Origin: Acidobacteriota bacterium
GTDB taxonomy: Bacteria > Acidobacteriota > Terriglobia > Terriglobales > Acidobacteriaceae
Assembly: GCA_003224995.1 (NCBI GenBank)
Contig: QIAI01000370.1
Coordinates: 1-7,391, forward strand
DNA: 7,391 nucleotides
Reading direction: 5' to 3'
Below the pieces are notes generated by a model. The model did not search any database. It saw nothing but the letters and a program-made list of their open reading frames with translations, and was not told the origin of the DNA. Every line of letters begins with the position of its first letter. The stretch's first letter is position 1. Both the position numbers and the translations under genes were made by a program. Below are positions 1 through 5,819 of the stretch, in pieces.

Positions 1-372
1 AAGCAGAAAGAAACCCTCACTTTCGAAGCCGACCTCGACTGCCGGCCCGCCTTCCGTCTTGAAGTCATGAACCACCGCTGGTGTGGCCACAGCAACGGCA
101 AGACCTCCGACGACAGCCGGCGCTGGGAAATTACTCGTCCTGGCCCGGTCGTGCTCACCACCCGCGCCCAGTGGACCCAGGAACTCACCCCGGTCGTCAA
201 CGCCCTGATGGCCTCCCGCGAACACAATTTCCTGAAAGTCCACTTCCGTCCCGACTCCCCAAACTTCTCTGCCACTGTGGATTTGGAGACCCTCGCCGAT
301 CCAGAAGCAGCTTCTGGATTCTTCACCGTGTTAAGGGAATTAGCGGCGGGCGCCTCGGCGAAACAGCTTTAG
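1..372 (+). CDS. Hypothetical protein, C-terminal part only (5' end outside window)
   Basis: The reading frame is open from base 1 to the TAG at 370-372, so at least 123 codons belong to it and the true start is probably upstream. An ATG at 67 exists, but the frame before it has no stop and reads like coding sequence (KQKETLTFEADLDCRPAFRL). I see no purine-rich ribosome site ahead of that ATG, so I treat the gene as 5'-truncated. I do not recognise the family. The visible part is soluble, with no membrane segment or signal peptide. It has a Trp/Arg-rich stretch (MNHRWCGHSNGK, then RRWEITRPGP), a likely helix (TQELTPVVNALMASREHNF), beta-like segments (LKVHFRP, FSATVDL), and a final helix ending AAGASAKQL. 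A repeat array begins 5 nt after the stop. No function is proposed. Confidence 0.6.
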   Translation, partial: KQKETLTFEADLDCRPAFRLEVMNHRWCGHSNGKTSDDSRRWEITRPGPVVLTTRAQWTQELTPVVNALMASREHNFLKVHFRPDSPNFSATVDLETLADPEAASGFFTVLRELAAGASAKQL

Positions 373-377
373 GACAG

Positions 378-475
378 GTCTCAGGTCTCAGGTCTCAGCC
401 TTCAGTTCTCAGCCTTCAGTTCTCAGCCTTCAGTTCTCAGCCTTCAGTTCTCAGCCTTCAGCTCTCAGTCCTCAG
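378..475. repeat. Heptad tandem array, 14 copies of NNYTCAG
   Basis: Fourteen consecutive 7-mers end in TCAG without any indel: three GTCTCAG, then alternating CCTTCAG and TTCTCAG, then CTCTCAG and TCCTCAG. The central part can also be read as about four and a half copies of a 14-mer. The array starts 5 nt downstream of the stop codon of the partial gene. A frame running through it encodes a repetitive Q/P/S/V/L peptide and is not a gene. Heptanucleotide short tandem repeats of this kind are known from cyanobacteria (STRR elements), and I associate similar ones with acidobacteria. Copy number would be expected to vary between strains. Confidence 0.9.
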
Positions 476-505
476 TATCCCGCGATAGAACGATCGAGGT
501 CGGTC

Positions 506-521
506 GGAGCGACGGGCGTCC
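506..521 (-). repeat. Dispersed repeat, GACGGGCG family, copy 1
   Basis: GGAGCGACGGGCGTCC is the reverse complement of a 16-base block found again at 4831-4846 and 7317-7332. Here the motif is followed by CTCGCC, so the hairpin seen at the other two sites is degenerate. It lies in the gap between the partial gene and the response regulator. The recurrence at three unrelated loci within 7 kb is direct evidence of a dispersed repeat family. Confidence 0.65.
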
Positions 522-591
522 TCGCCTCTCGACCGCTTCAGCCGCTAACCAACAAATTTGCGCTCCTCTTTTGCTTTCCCTTTTTTGCGCT

Positions 592-618
592 AGTCATCCT
601 GAGCGCAGCGAAGGACCT
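592..618. repeat. Dispersed intergenic repeat with TCCTGAGCGCAGCGAAGGA core
   Basis: The 27-base segment carries an imperfect inverted repeat (TCCT ... AGGA, with an AGCGCAGCG centre) and is flanked by T-rich tracts (TTTTTT at 581-586 and again at 621-626). I recognise this core as a sequence recurring between genes in many environmental bacterial genomes. That is recollection, not a search, and only one copy occurs in this window. It lies downstream of the response-regulator stop and could take part in ending that transcript, although it is not a canonical terminator. Apart from this, the array and copy 1 of the GACGGGCG repeat, I see nothing in 373-668. Confidence 0.45.
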
Positions 619-668
619 GCTTTTTTCGTCCGTGCCGGCCAGCTTGTTCAGCGCTCTACAGAGAACCC

Positions 669-1421
669 TCACACTTCCGGCTCCGCCACAAACCGGTACC
701 CCACCCCACGCACCGTCAGCAAGTGCCGCGGCTTCGCCGGATCGTCCTCAATATAACGCCGCAACCGCACCACAAAATTATCGATCGCCCGCGTGTCGGT
801 ATCTTCCTTCAAATCCCACACCTGTTCCAGAATCGACTTCCGCGAAACCACCCGGCCGTCGCTGCGAATGAGATGCCGCAGCAAATCCGCCTCCATCAGC
901 GTCAGCTGAATCCTGCCCCGGCTGGTGCTTAACTCGAGCGTAGAAAAATCGATGGACTTGCCGCGAAATTTGAAAACATCCCCGACTTGAATCGCCGGCT
1001 CACTCACTTCCGCCGCGCCGTTGCCTGGCGAATTCCGGGCGGCATGCACCCATTCGCTCCGCCGCAGGAGCCCTTTCAGGCGCGCCAGCAGAATCGCCAA
1101 CTCAAATGGCTTGGGCAAATAATCGTCGGCCCCGGACGCAAATCCCTTGAGCACATCTTCCGGACGCCCGCGGGCCGTAAGCATCAGCACGGGAACAAAA
1201 TTCCGCGCCTCACGCAACTCCGACGCGACCTCGAACCCATCCTTGCCGGGCAGCATGACATCGAGCACCACCGCGTCGAAGTTCTCTTTCTTGGCCAGCA
1301 GGCGCTCCAGCGCCGCCTCGCCGTCGCCCACCACTTCGACCGAATGTCCCTCGGCTTCCAGGTTGTACGACAGCCCGTTCGCGATATGGCTCTCGTCTTC
1401 GACAACCAGCACCCGGCTCAT
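669..1421 (-). CDS. Two-component response regulator, OmpR/PhoB family
   Basis: This is a 250-residue cytoplasmic transcription factor, the usual size for the family. The N-terminal receiver domain (about residues 1-122) has the acidic pair E8-D9, phospho-acceptor D54 (VVLDVMLPGKDG), T82 and K104 in the YLPKPF motif, so it should be phosphorylated normally. A linker (about 123-146) leads to a winged-helix DNA-binding domain (about 147-246) with LTLMEADLL, the recognition region DTRAIDNFVVRLRRYIE and the closing hairpin LLTVRGVGYRF. The ATG at 1419-1421 is preceded by GGAG with 5-nt spacing. It follows the kinase gene by 11 nt on the same strand, so the two are almost certainly co-transcribed and form a cognate pair. 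Target genes cannot be read from the sequence. No clear terminator follows the gene. Recognition of the family is certain; the specific pathway is unknown. Confidence 0.96.
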   Translation of the reverse strand: MSRVLVVEDESHIANGLSYNLEAEGHSVEVVGDGEAALERLLAKKENFDAVVLDVMLPGKDGFEVASELREARNFVPVLMLTARGRPEDVLKGFASGADDYLPKPFELAILLARLKGLLRRSEWVHAARNSPGNGAAEVSEPAIQVGDVFKFRGKSIDFSTLELSTSRGRIQLTLMEADLLRHLIRSDGRVVSRKSILEQVWDLKEDTDTRAIDNFVVRLRRYIEDDPAKPRHLLTVRGVGYRFVAEPEV

Positions 1422-1432
1422 ACCCTCTCCAT

Positions 1433-2335
1433 TTATGCAAAGCTCCGTGGCAGTTCCATCGTCACCGTCGTTCCCTGCCCTTCGCCCGCGCTTTCCGCGA
1501 ACACCTTGCCGCCATGCTTGCGCGCAATGGAGCGCACGATGAACAGGCCCAGACCCGTGCCCTTCACATGCGCCAGCGACCGGCTCGACACCCGGTAAAA
1601 GCGCTTGAAAATACGCTTCAACTCTTCCTGCGGAATTCCCACGCCGGCGTCCCGCACTCGCAGCAACACATTTTTGTCGCCGGCCTCCATACGCACCGCG
1701 ACGTCAACATTTCCGCCCGAGTACTTGACGGCGTTATCGAGCAGGTTGCAGACCGCGGTGCGCAGTTCTTCGGGATCGCCAAAAACCTGCGCCCCGGCGC
1801 CGTTGCTGCCTGCCTCATAATGGATCGTGTCCGCCTGCAAATGGTGCCGCGTGCGTACCAGGTCCATGCACTCCCGCACCAGCGCCTCGAACTCGACCTG
1901 CACGCGCTGATGCTTCGCGCCTTTCTGCGCCGCCTGACCGGCCTTCAACACCTGTTCGACTGTGCCCAGCAAACGATCCGTGTCGCTCAGCATCAGGCGG
2001 TAAAATTCACGCCGGCGCTTTTCATCGACCTCGCGGCTTTGCAGGGTTTCGAGATAGAGCCGAATGGACGCAATGGGAGTCTTCAACTCGTGCGTGACGG
2101 CGTTGATAAAACTGTCATGCTGCTCATTGCGCCGGATCTCGCGCACCAGGAAGCTGGTATTGACGATCAACCCGGCGATCAGCACGGCGAAGAAAATCAC
2201 GCCCAGAAACAGCATGACGCCTTCGCGCCAGTTCAGAATGATCCAGCCAACGTTGAGCGCCACCGCCAACGCCACCAGGCACACGCCCAGCACAATAAAA
2301 AACGCAATCGTCTTGCGCCGGCTGGAAATCTGCAT
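1433..2335 (-). CDS. Sensor histidine kinase, two-TM, without large sensor domain
   Basis: This 300-residue membrane kinase is the likely phosphodonor for the adjacent regulator. Two hydrophobic helices (about 9-34 and 39-64) are separated only by a short NWREG turn, so there is essentially no extracytoplasmic domain, and I see no HAMP domain. The catalytic core is complete: H-box THELKTP with H82, dimerisation helices to about 135, N-box NLLDNAVKYS (197-206), G1 DAGVG (229-233), F-box FKRFYR (243-248) and G2 GTGLGL (259-264). I chose the ATG at 2333-2335 (MQISSRR). It has an AAGG 5 nt upstream and starts just before the first helix. The open frame runs on to 2689, but those 118 extra residues are Arg-rich and coincide with intergenic hairpin repeats. 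A possible -10 (TACAAT, complement of 2355-2360) lies close upstream, without a good -35. The signal sensed is unknown. Confidence 0.95.
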   Translation of the reverse strand: MQISSRRKTIAFFIVLGVCLVALAVALNVGWIILNWREGVMLFLGVIFFAVLIAGLIVNTSFLVREIRRNEQHDSFINAVTHELKTPIASIRLYLETLQSREVDEKRRREFYRLMLSDTDRLLGTVEQVLKAGQAAQKGAKHQRVQVEFEALVRECMDLVRTRHHLQADTIHYEAGSNGAGAQVFGDPEELRTAVCNLLDNAVKYSGGNVDVAVRMEAGDKNVLLRVRDAGVGIPQEELKRIFKRFYRVSSRSLAHVKGTGLGLFIVRSIARKHGGKVFAESAGEGQGTTVTMELPRSFA

Positions 2336-2453
2336 CGAAGCCTTGTCCGAGAAGATTGTATCTCGCAACGGGAATGGAACGAGAACGAGTCCTATGCCGG
2401 TGCAGCGCCCAGAGCAAAATGCCCGCCGGTAGAGTGACGGGCGTCTTTCGCGG

Positions 2454-2583
2454 GTGTAGCGCGGGCGCCCTCGCCCGCGTTCCCCCCGCCGATCTGCAAT
2501 CGCTCCGACCGAGCTCTCCAGTTTGCCGCAGTCGCGCAGCACGTCACAGACTAGCCCGCGGGCGTGCGGCGCCCGCGCTACAC
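2454..2583. repeat. Paired inverted hairpin repeat (REP/BIME-like)
   Basis: GTGTAGCGCGGGCGCC at 2454-2469 is repeated as its exact reverse complement at 2568-2583, a perfect 16-bp inverted repeat about 98 bp apart. Each arm also contains its own 8-bp hairpin: CGCGGGCG/CGCCCGCG at 2460-2479 (loop CCCT) and at 2557-2577 (loop TGCGG). Two hairpin units in opposite orientation are the layout of bacterial interspersed mosaic elements. The element sits between the kinase start and the desaturase terminator and is not coding, although a long frame on the minus strand passes through it. Confidence 0.8.
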
Positions 2584-2626
2584 GATCACGCTTTGCCAGA
2601 GTCGCGTCCGTGACGCCAGAGACTAG

Positions 2627-2646
2627 CCCCGCATGTAAGTGCGGGG
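2627..2646. repeat. Hairpin CCCCGCA/TGCGGGG
   Basis: This is a perfect 7-bp stem with a 6-base loop (TGTAAG), preceded by CTAG. It belongs to the row of hairpins filling 2421-2749. There is no T-tract, so it is not an intrinsic terminator on either strand. It is probably another small repeat unit. Confidence 0.5.
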
Positions 2647-2668
2647 AAACAGAACGCCCACAACCCAA

Positions 2669-2684
2669 GTCCCCTTCAGGGGAC
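2669..2684. repeat. Hairpin GTCCCC/GGGGAC
   Basis: This is a 6-bp stem with a TTCA loop. It is of the same general type as the TTCA-looped hairpin at 7186-7205, which suggests a related hairpin-repeat class. No T-tract follows. Confidence 0.45.
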
Positions 2685-2724
2685 GACACCCCAACGGGAC
2701 GAACACCCGTACCGCTTCAAAAGC

Positions 2725-2749
2725 AAAAAAGGGCGGCCTAAGGCCGCCC
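2725..2749 (-). terminator. Rho-independent terminator of the desaturase gene
   Basis: On the minus strand, an 8-bp perfect GC-rich stem (GGGCGGCC / GGCCGCCC, 3-base loop) is followed directly by six T residues (complement of 2725-2730). It lies 22 nt after the desaturase stop codon, in the correct orientation. It should insulate the downstream kinase-regulator operon from desaturase transcription. Confidence 0.9.
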
Positions 2750-2770
2750 TCGACTGCCAACCCACACGTG

Positions 2771-3667
2771 CTAATCCGTGAACTGCGGCGCCACCAGCGC
2801 GCCATTCGGCGCGGCCACTAGTCCCTGCTTGATCTCCGTCAGGTTCACCTTGCGAATATCCCACGCAAGACCCAGCGTCTTCAACGCCCAAATTCCATAC
2901 CAATTCAAATCCACTTCATACCAGGTCAACCCATGCCGCGCCGAGGTCGGATGCGCGTGGTGATTGTTATGCCAGCCTTCGCCAAAGGTGAGAATCGCCA
3001 CCAGAAAATTGTTGGTCGAAAGATCGCGCGTGGTAAACCGCCGCGAGCCCCACATGTGGGTGATCGAATTCACCATCCAGGTCGCGTGCAGCCCCACCAC
3101 CGTGCGCACAAAAATTCCCCACATCAGAAATGGCAGGCCGCCGATGGCCAGCAGAATCACGCCCAGCACGATCATCGGAACATAGTGATACTTGGTGAGC
3201 CAGACGTGAAATTTGTCTTTCGCCAGATCAGGTACGTAGCGCGCCAGCGTGGTGGTGTCATGGTGCATCGACTTGCCCATCAGGATCCAGCCCATGTGCG
3301 CCCACCAGGTTCCATCGATCGGCGAATGCGGATCGCCTTCCTGGTCCGAATACTTGTGATGAATGCGGTGGGTGGCTACCCAGAAAATCGGTCCGCCTTC
3401 CAAAGCCAGCGTGGCGCAGACGGTCAGAAAGTATTCCACCCACTTCGGAGTCTTGTAACCGCGATGCGTGAGCAACCGGTGATAGCTCATCCCGATGCCC
3501 AGCGAGCCCGACACCCACCATAGGAAGCAAGCCACAAAAAAGGCTTTCCAAGTGAAAAAGAAAAGGGCCGCAATGGCGCCTACGTGAAACAGCCCCATGA
3601 AAATCGCGGTCACCCAATTGATTTGGTCGTCGCCGGCGTGGTTGCGCCCGATCGCTTCCAGTTCCAT
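2771..3667 (-). CDS. Membrane fatty-acid desaturase, acyl-CoA delta-9 type
   Basis: This 298-residue integral membrane di-iron enzyme would use O2 to introduce a cis double bond into a saturated acyl chain, adjusting membrane fluidity. The three histidine boxes are intact: HRLLTH (63-68), HRIHH (100-104) and HNNHH (233-237, in GEGWHNNHH). The family's NSITH motif (200-204) is also present. Hydrophobic segments lie at about 20-40, 43-61, 78-98 and 163-195. There is no fused cytochrome b5 domain, so an external electron donor is needed. The ATG at 3665-3667 (MELEAIGRN) is preferred because a GGGGAAGA ribosome site lies 6 nt upstream. The frame continues to a GTG at 3730 that lacks such a site. 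A terminator follows the gene, and a helical-phase direct repeat lies about 60-80 nt upstream. Exact position specificity and acyl carrier (CoA or lipid) cannot be told from sequence. Confidence 0.95.
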   Translation of the reverse strand: MELEAIGRNHAGDDQINWVTAIFMGLFHVGAIAALFFFTWKAFFVACFLWWVSGSLGIGMSYHRLLTHRGYKTPKWVEYFLTVCATLALEGGPIFWVATHRIHHKYSDQEGDPHSPIDGTWWAHMGWILMGKSMHHDTTTLARYVPDLAKDKFHVWLTKYHYVPMIVLGVILLAIGGLPFLMWGIFVRTVVGLHATWMVNSITHMWGSRRFTTRDLSTNNFLVAILTFGEGWHNNHHAHPTSARHGLTWYEVDLNWYGIWALKTLGLAWDIRKVNLTEIKQGLVAAPNGALVAPQFTD

Positions 3668-3673
3668 GTGAAA

Positions 3674-3681
3674 TCTTCCCC
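3674..3681 (-). promoter_or_regulatory. Ribosome-binding site deciding the desaturase start
   Basis: The minus strand reads GGGGAAGA, followed by 6 nt and then the ATG at 3665-3667. The alternative GTG start 21 codons upstream has no comparable motif, so this site settles the start at 3667. Confidence 0.75.
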
Positions 3682-3729
3682 GTTTCGGTAGGTTGCATTT
3701 GTAAGGTAACAGGGGAGTGCGGTCACTCA

Positions 3730-3749
3730 CTGTAATAGTTCTGTAATAG
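3730..3749. promoter_or_regulatory. Direct repeat CTGTAATAG x2, 11-bp period, upstream of desaturase
   Basis: Two identical 9-mers (3730-3738 and 3741-3749) are separated by TT, giving an 11-bp period, about one helical turn. They lie 63-82 bp upstream of the desaturase ATG, where the promoter should be, and such spacing suits two same-face binding sites for a regulator. Further out, TTAC-CGGA-GTAA (3765-3776) forms a small inverted repeat. I could not define a convincing -35/-10 pair. The operator role is inference. Confidence 0.4.
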
Positions 3750-3824
3750 CAACCACTTGGCGCATTACCGGAGTAACGGAGAAAATAGAGAGTGCTATTG
3801 CTGGCAGGATGCAGACTGAATCGA

Positions 3825-3875
3825 GTTTCAAGTTTTCAGTTCACGTTTCCAGTTTTGGAGGTTGGAGGTTTTTGA
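3825..3875. repeat. Degenerate GTTTYCA-type heptad repeats
   Basis: Units of 6-9 bases beginning with GTT or GGTT follow each other: GTTTCAA, GTTTTCA, GTTCAC, GTTTCCA, GTTTTGGA, GGTTGGA, GGTTTTTGA. This is a second, more decayed array with roughly 7-base periodicity. Between it and the CTTCG array (3876-3983) I see nothing but noncoding sequence. Confidence 0.55.
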
Positions 3876-3983
3876 GTTCGACATCTTCGGAACGCCATTC
3901 GAACTGTGGGCTGTCCAGGACTTCAGCACCGCCCTTTTCCTGAGGACCTCTCTGCGCCCACGACTTTTTTGTGATTCGACGAT

Positions 3984-4090
3984 CTTCGCCACCCTTGCGC
4001 GTCCTTCGCGAGCTTCGCCCGCCCTTCGCGACCTTCGAGCGACCTTCGCGCGCCCTTCGCGAGCTTCGCGCGCCCTTCGCGACCTTCGCG
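3984..4090. repeat. CTTCG(CG) tandem array with alternating 9/11-base spacing
   Basis: CTTCG occurs at 3984 and then regularly at 4004, 4013, 4024, 4033, 4044, 4055, 4064, 4075 and 4084. The successive spacings are 9, 11, 9, 11, 11, 9, 11 and 9, an approximately 20-base composite unit. On the minus strand it reads as GCGAAGG-type repeats and yields a Lys/Arg/Gly/Ser-rich frame that is a translation artefact. It begins 35 nt downstream of the TauE-like gene's stop. Confidence 0.85.
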
Positions 4091-4124
4091 GTTAAAATCT
4101 TTTCTGCAAAGCCTTCGCCCCCAT

Positions 4125-4481
4125 TCACGCCTGATACAAGAATCGCGCTCCCACCAGGATCAGGACGCTGCCCAGCACGCGCCGCAGCACCGATAAGGGC
4201 AAGTGCTGTGCCCAGGCCGCTCCAAAATAGCTGCCCACGCAGATACCGACCGCGATCAACAATCCGAGTCGTAGATCGAAATGATGCGAGCGCGCATAGG
4301 GAATAAACGCAATGAACCAGATGGGCAACGACGAGATCATCAACGCCGTGCCCTGCGCCCGCAGCTGGTCCATGCGGAAAACATAGATCAGTGCGGGGAT
4401 GACGAAGGCGCCCCCGGTCCCGGTAATGCCTACCAGGATTCCCACCAAAGCGCCAACCACTAATTGCAGTAAGACGTTCAT
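4125..4481 (-). CDS. Half-size TauE/SafE (TSUP) family membrane protein
   Basis: This 118-residue, very hydrophobic protein has about four membrane helices (roughly 4-20, 24-36/46-62, 71-91, 99-115). The glycine-rich motif GILVGITGTGGAFVIPALI, the GTAL element (44-47) and the ending GSYFGAAWAQHLPLSVLRRVLGSVLILVGARFLY match one repeat of the TauE/SafE transporter fold. Known members export sulfite, sulfoacetate or related organic anions, usually with two such repeats in 240-270 residues. Here only one is present, so the active form would be a homodimer or a partner complex. This is probably a genuine single-repeat member, not a fragment, because it has its own start (ATG 4479-4481, AGGTG 7 nt upstream) and a clean C-terminus. 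A TATAAA element (complement of 4526-4531) is a possible -10. The substrate is unknown. Confidence 0.85.
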   Translation of the reverse strand: MNVLLQLVVGALVGILVGITGTGGAFVIPALIYVFRMDQLRAQGTALMISSLPIWFIAFIPYARSHHFDLRLGLLIAVGICVGSYFGAAWAQHLPLSVLRRVLGSVLILVGARFLYQA

Positions 4482-4820
4482 GCCCTTGCACCTGACGCGG
4501 ATAAGTCTCGACCCAAAGGCGCCATTTTATACACGGGACGCATTGAACAGCGCTTAAGCATGTAGATTCTTATAGTTATACAAAAAGCGAAAGAACGGCC
4601 GCTCGTCCAAGCCAGAAATGGGGTACAGGGTTCTCCTGGAATGCCTCGCCCAGCGTGTCAGGAGGCCCGCAGACGCGTCCCTGGCTGTTCTGGTGACGTA
4701 TGGCCCGGAATCGACCCCACGCGTGCCCACAAACCACCGCAGCGCGCTTTATTAGCTAATGGCTAAGTTGGCGGGAAAAACACGCGGGATGCTGCCGCTG
4801 CCGACATCTTGCCGCAGACT
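4482..4820. other. Gene-free interval with small palindromes
   Basis: I found no credible gene or tRNA. Visible structure: a possible TATAAA -10 for the TauE-like gene (complement of 4526-4531); nested inverted repeats CAGGG (4626-4630) with CCCTG (4679-4683) enclosing CTCCTG (4633-4638) with CAGGAG (4659-4664); palindromes GACGCGTC (4672-4679) and CACGCGTG (4718-4725), which share an ACGCGT core; and the 10-bp palindrome ATTAGCTAAT (4751-4760). Function is not known. Confidence 0.4.
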
Positions 4821-4849
4821 CGACGGGCGGGGACGCCCGTCGCTCCACC
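4821..4849. repeat. GACGGGCG-family hairpin repeat, copy 2
   Basis: CGACGGGCG (4821-4829) and CGCCCGTCG (4834-4842) form a perfect 9-bp stem with a GGGA loop. GGACGCCCGTCGCTCCACC (4831-4849) is identical over 19 bases to 7317-7335 minus its last base and shares 16 bases with the inverted copy at 506-521. It lies just downstream of the reductase stop on the minus strand. It could protect or end that transcript, but it lacks a T-tract. Confidence 0.8.
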
Positions 4850-4883
4850 ATCCAATAAGGGGGCCGCGATATTTGACACCCGC

Positions 4884-5762
4884 TTACGCCGCGCCTTTCA
4901 CTTCTACGCCCGCCCATTTCTCCAGCAAGGTGAGAGTGGCCGCGTAATCCAGATCCTGGTGACCCTCTTCGGCCGCCATTTCATAGATTTCCTCAACCGT
5001 CTCCAGGGCAGGCAATTTCACGCGCGCCTCTTTGGCCGCATCCAGCGCGAGATGAATATCCTTCAGCATCAGGCGCAAGGGAAAATTGGGCGTGAAGTCG
5101 CGTCGCAAGATGAATGGCGCCTTGTACTCGACCACACCGGACTTCACCATCGAGGCCTGGATCAGGGGAAGCAGACTTTCGACGTTGACTCCAAGCTTGG
5201 TCGCCAGAGTCAGCGCCTCGGCAAAACCTTCAAAGATCAGGGCGATCTGGAGATTCATCACCAGCTTGGCAGCTTGTCCTTTGCTGGTTTCTCCCATGCG
5301 AAACACCTGCTTGCCCATGGCTTTGAACAGCGGCTCGAGTTTTGCGAGCACCGCCTCTTCGCCGCCCGCCATAAAAATCAGGGAACCATTCTCCGCCGCA
5401 ACCTTGGAGCCGGTTACGGGAGCGTCTACATATTCAACTCCTTTGGCGCGAAGTCGTTCGGCGAACTGGTGTTCCGCCGAAGGAGAAATCGTGCTGGAAT
5501 CAACCACGATCGCTCCTGCACCGATGGTCGACTCAACGCCTTGGGGACCAAACAGTACGCTTTCCACTGCTTTGGTATCGGAAACGCACATCCATACCAC
5601 TTCGGCGCCGCTGGCCGCATCCGCGGGAGATTGCGCCACACGCGCGCCTTCCACCTGTTTACCTGGAGTACGATTCCAGACCGCCACTTCGTTTCCTGCT
5701 TTGACCAAGTTCGCCGCCATGGGGCGACCCATGATTCCCAACCCTAGAAAAGCCACGCGCAT
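4884..5762 (-). CDS. NAD(P)-dependent beta-hydroxyacid dehydrogenase (glyoxylate/succinic semialdehyde reductase-like)
   Basis: This 292-residue cytosolic oxidoreductase, of normal family length, would interconvert a small aldehyde or oxo-acid with its hydroxyacid. The N-terminal Rossmann domain has the signature FLGLGIMGRPMAANLVKAG (5-23). The substrate-binding motif is DAPVTGSK with the following ENGSLIFMAGG (113-134). Catalytic lysine K166 and N170 lie in KGQAAKLVMN, and a second conserved KD (234-235) is in LMLKDIHLA, in the all-helical C-terminal domain. The VTGSK...ENGSL form is closer, from memory, to glyoxylate/succinic-semialdehyde reductases than to 3-hydroxyisobutyrate dehydrogenase, but either is possible. 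The ATG at 5760-5762 is chosen because GGGAG lies 6 nt upstream and the Rossmann strand starts immediately. An in-frame extension to 5867 reads through the leader hairpin. The gene stands alone, divergent from the hydrolase at 6053. Confidence 0.92.
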   Translation of the reverse strand: MRVAFLGLGIMGRPMAANLVKAGNEVAVWNRTPGKQVEGARVAQSPADAASGAEVVWMCVSDTKAVESVLFGPQGVESTIGAGAIVVDSSTISPSAEHQFAERLRAKGVEYVDAPVTGSKVAAENGSLIFMAGGEEAVLAKLEPLFKAMGKQVFRMGETSKGQAAKLVMNLQIALIFEGFAEALTLATKLGVNVESLLPLIQASMVKSGVVEYKAPFILRRDFTPNFPLRLMLKDIHLALDAAKEARVKLPALETVEEIYEMAAEEGHQDLDYAATLTLLEKWAGVEVKGAA

Positions 5763-5819
5763 CACAATCTCCCAAAGAGGTTTTGTTATCGAGATGCGGC
5801 AGGCCGCCTCCCGGGGTGG

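Noticed and set aside
81..488. Open frame of 135 codons on the plus strand
   Set aside because: It overlaps the better-supported partial gene in another frame, and its C-terminus is merely translated heptad repeats (repeating S-Q-P-S-V-L-S-L).
2336..2689. N-terminal 118-residue extension of the histidine kinase
   Set aside because: The segment is Arg/Gly-rich and unlike a signal peptide or sensor domain, and it coincides with intergenic hairpins. A start with a ribosome site lies immediately before the first membrane helix.
3668..3730. GTG start 21 codons upstream of the desaturase ATG
   Set aside because: It has no ribosome-binding motif, while the ATG at 3665-3667 has GGGGAAGA at good spacing. 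The extension also overlaps the direct-repeat region.
3841..4491. 216-codon minus-strand frame covering the TauE-like gene
   Set aside because: It runs in a different frame from the hydrophobic TauE/SafE protein, and its C-terminal half is a Lys/Arg/Gly repeat produced by the CTTCG array.
4690..4725. tRNA-like T-arm on the minus strand (GGGGTCGATTCC)
   Set aside because: The loop does not match TTCRANN, and no acceptor, D- or anticodon stems can be arranged around it.
4809..5747. 312-codon plus-strand frame opposite the reductase
   Set aside because: It is an antisense shadow of a complete, well-conserved dehydrogenase. The same applies to the long plus-strand frames at 1514-2437 (opposite the kinase) and 2933-3523 (opposite the desaturase).
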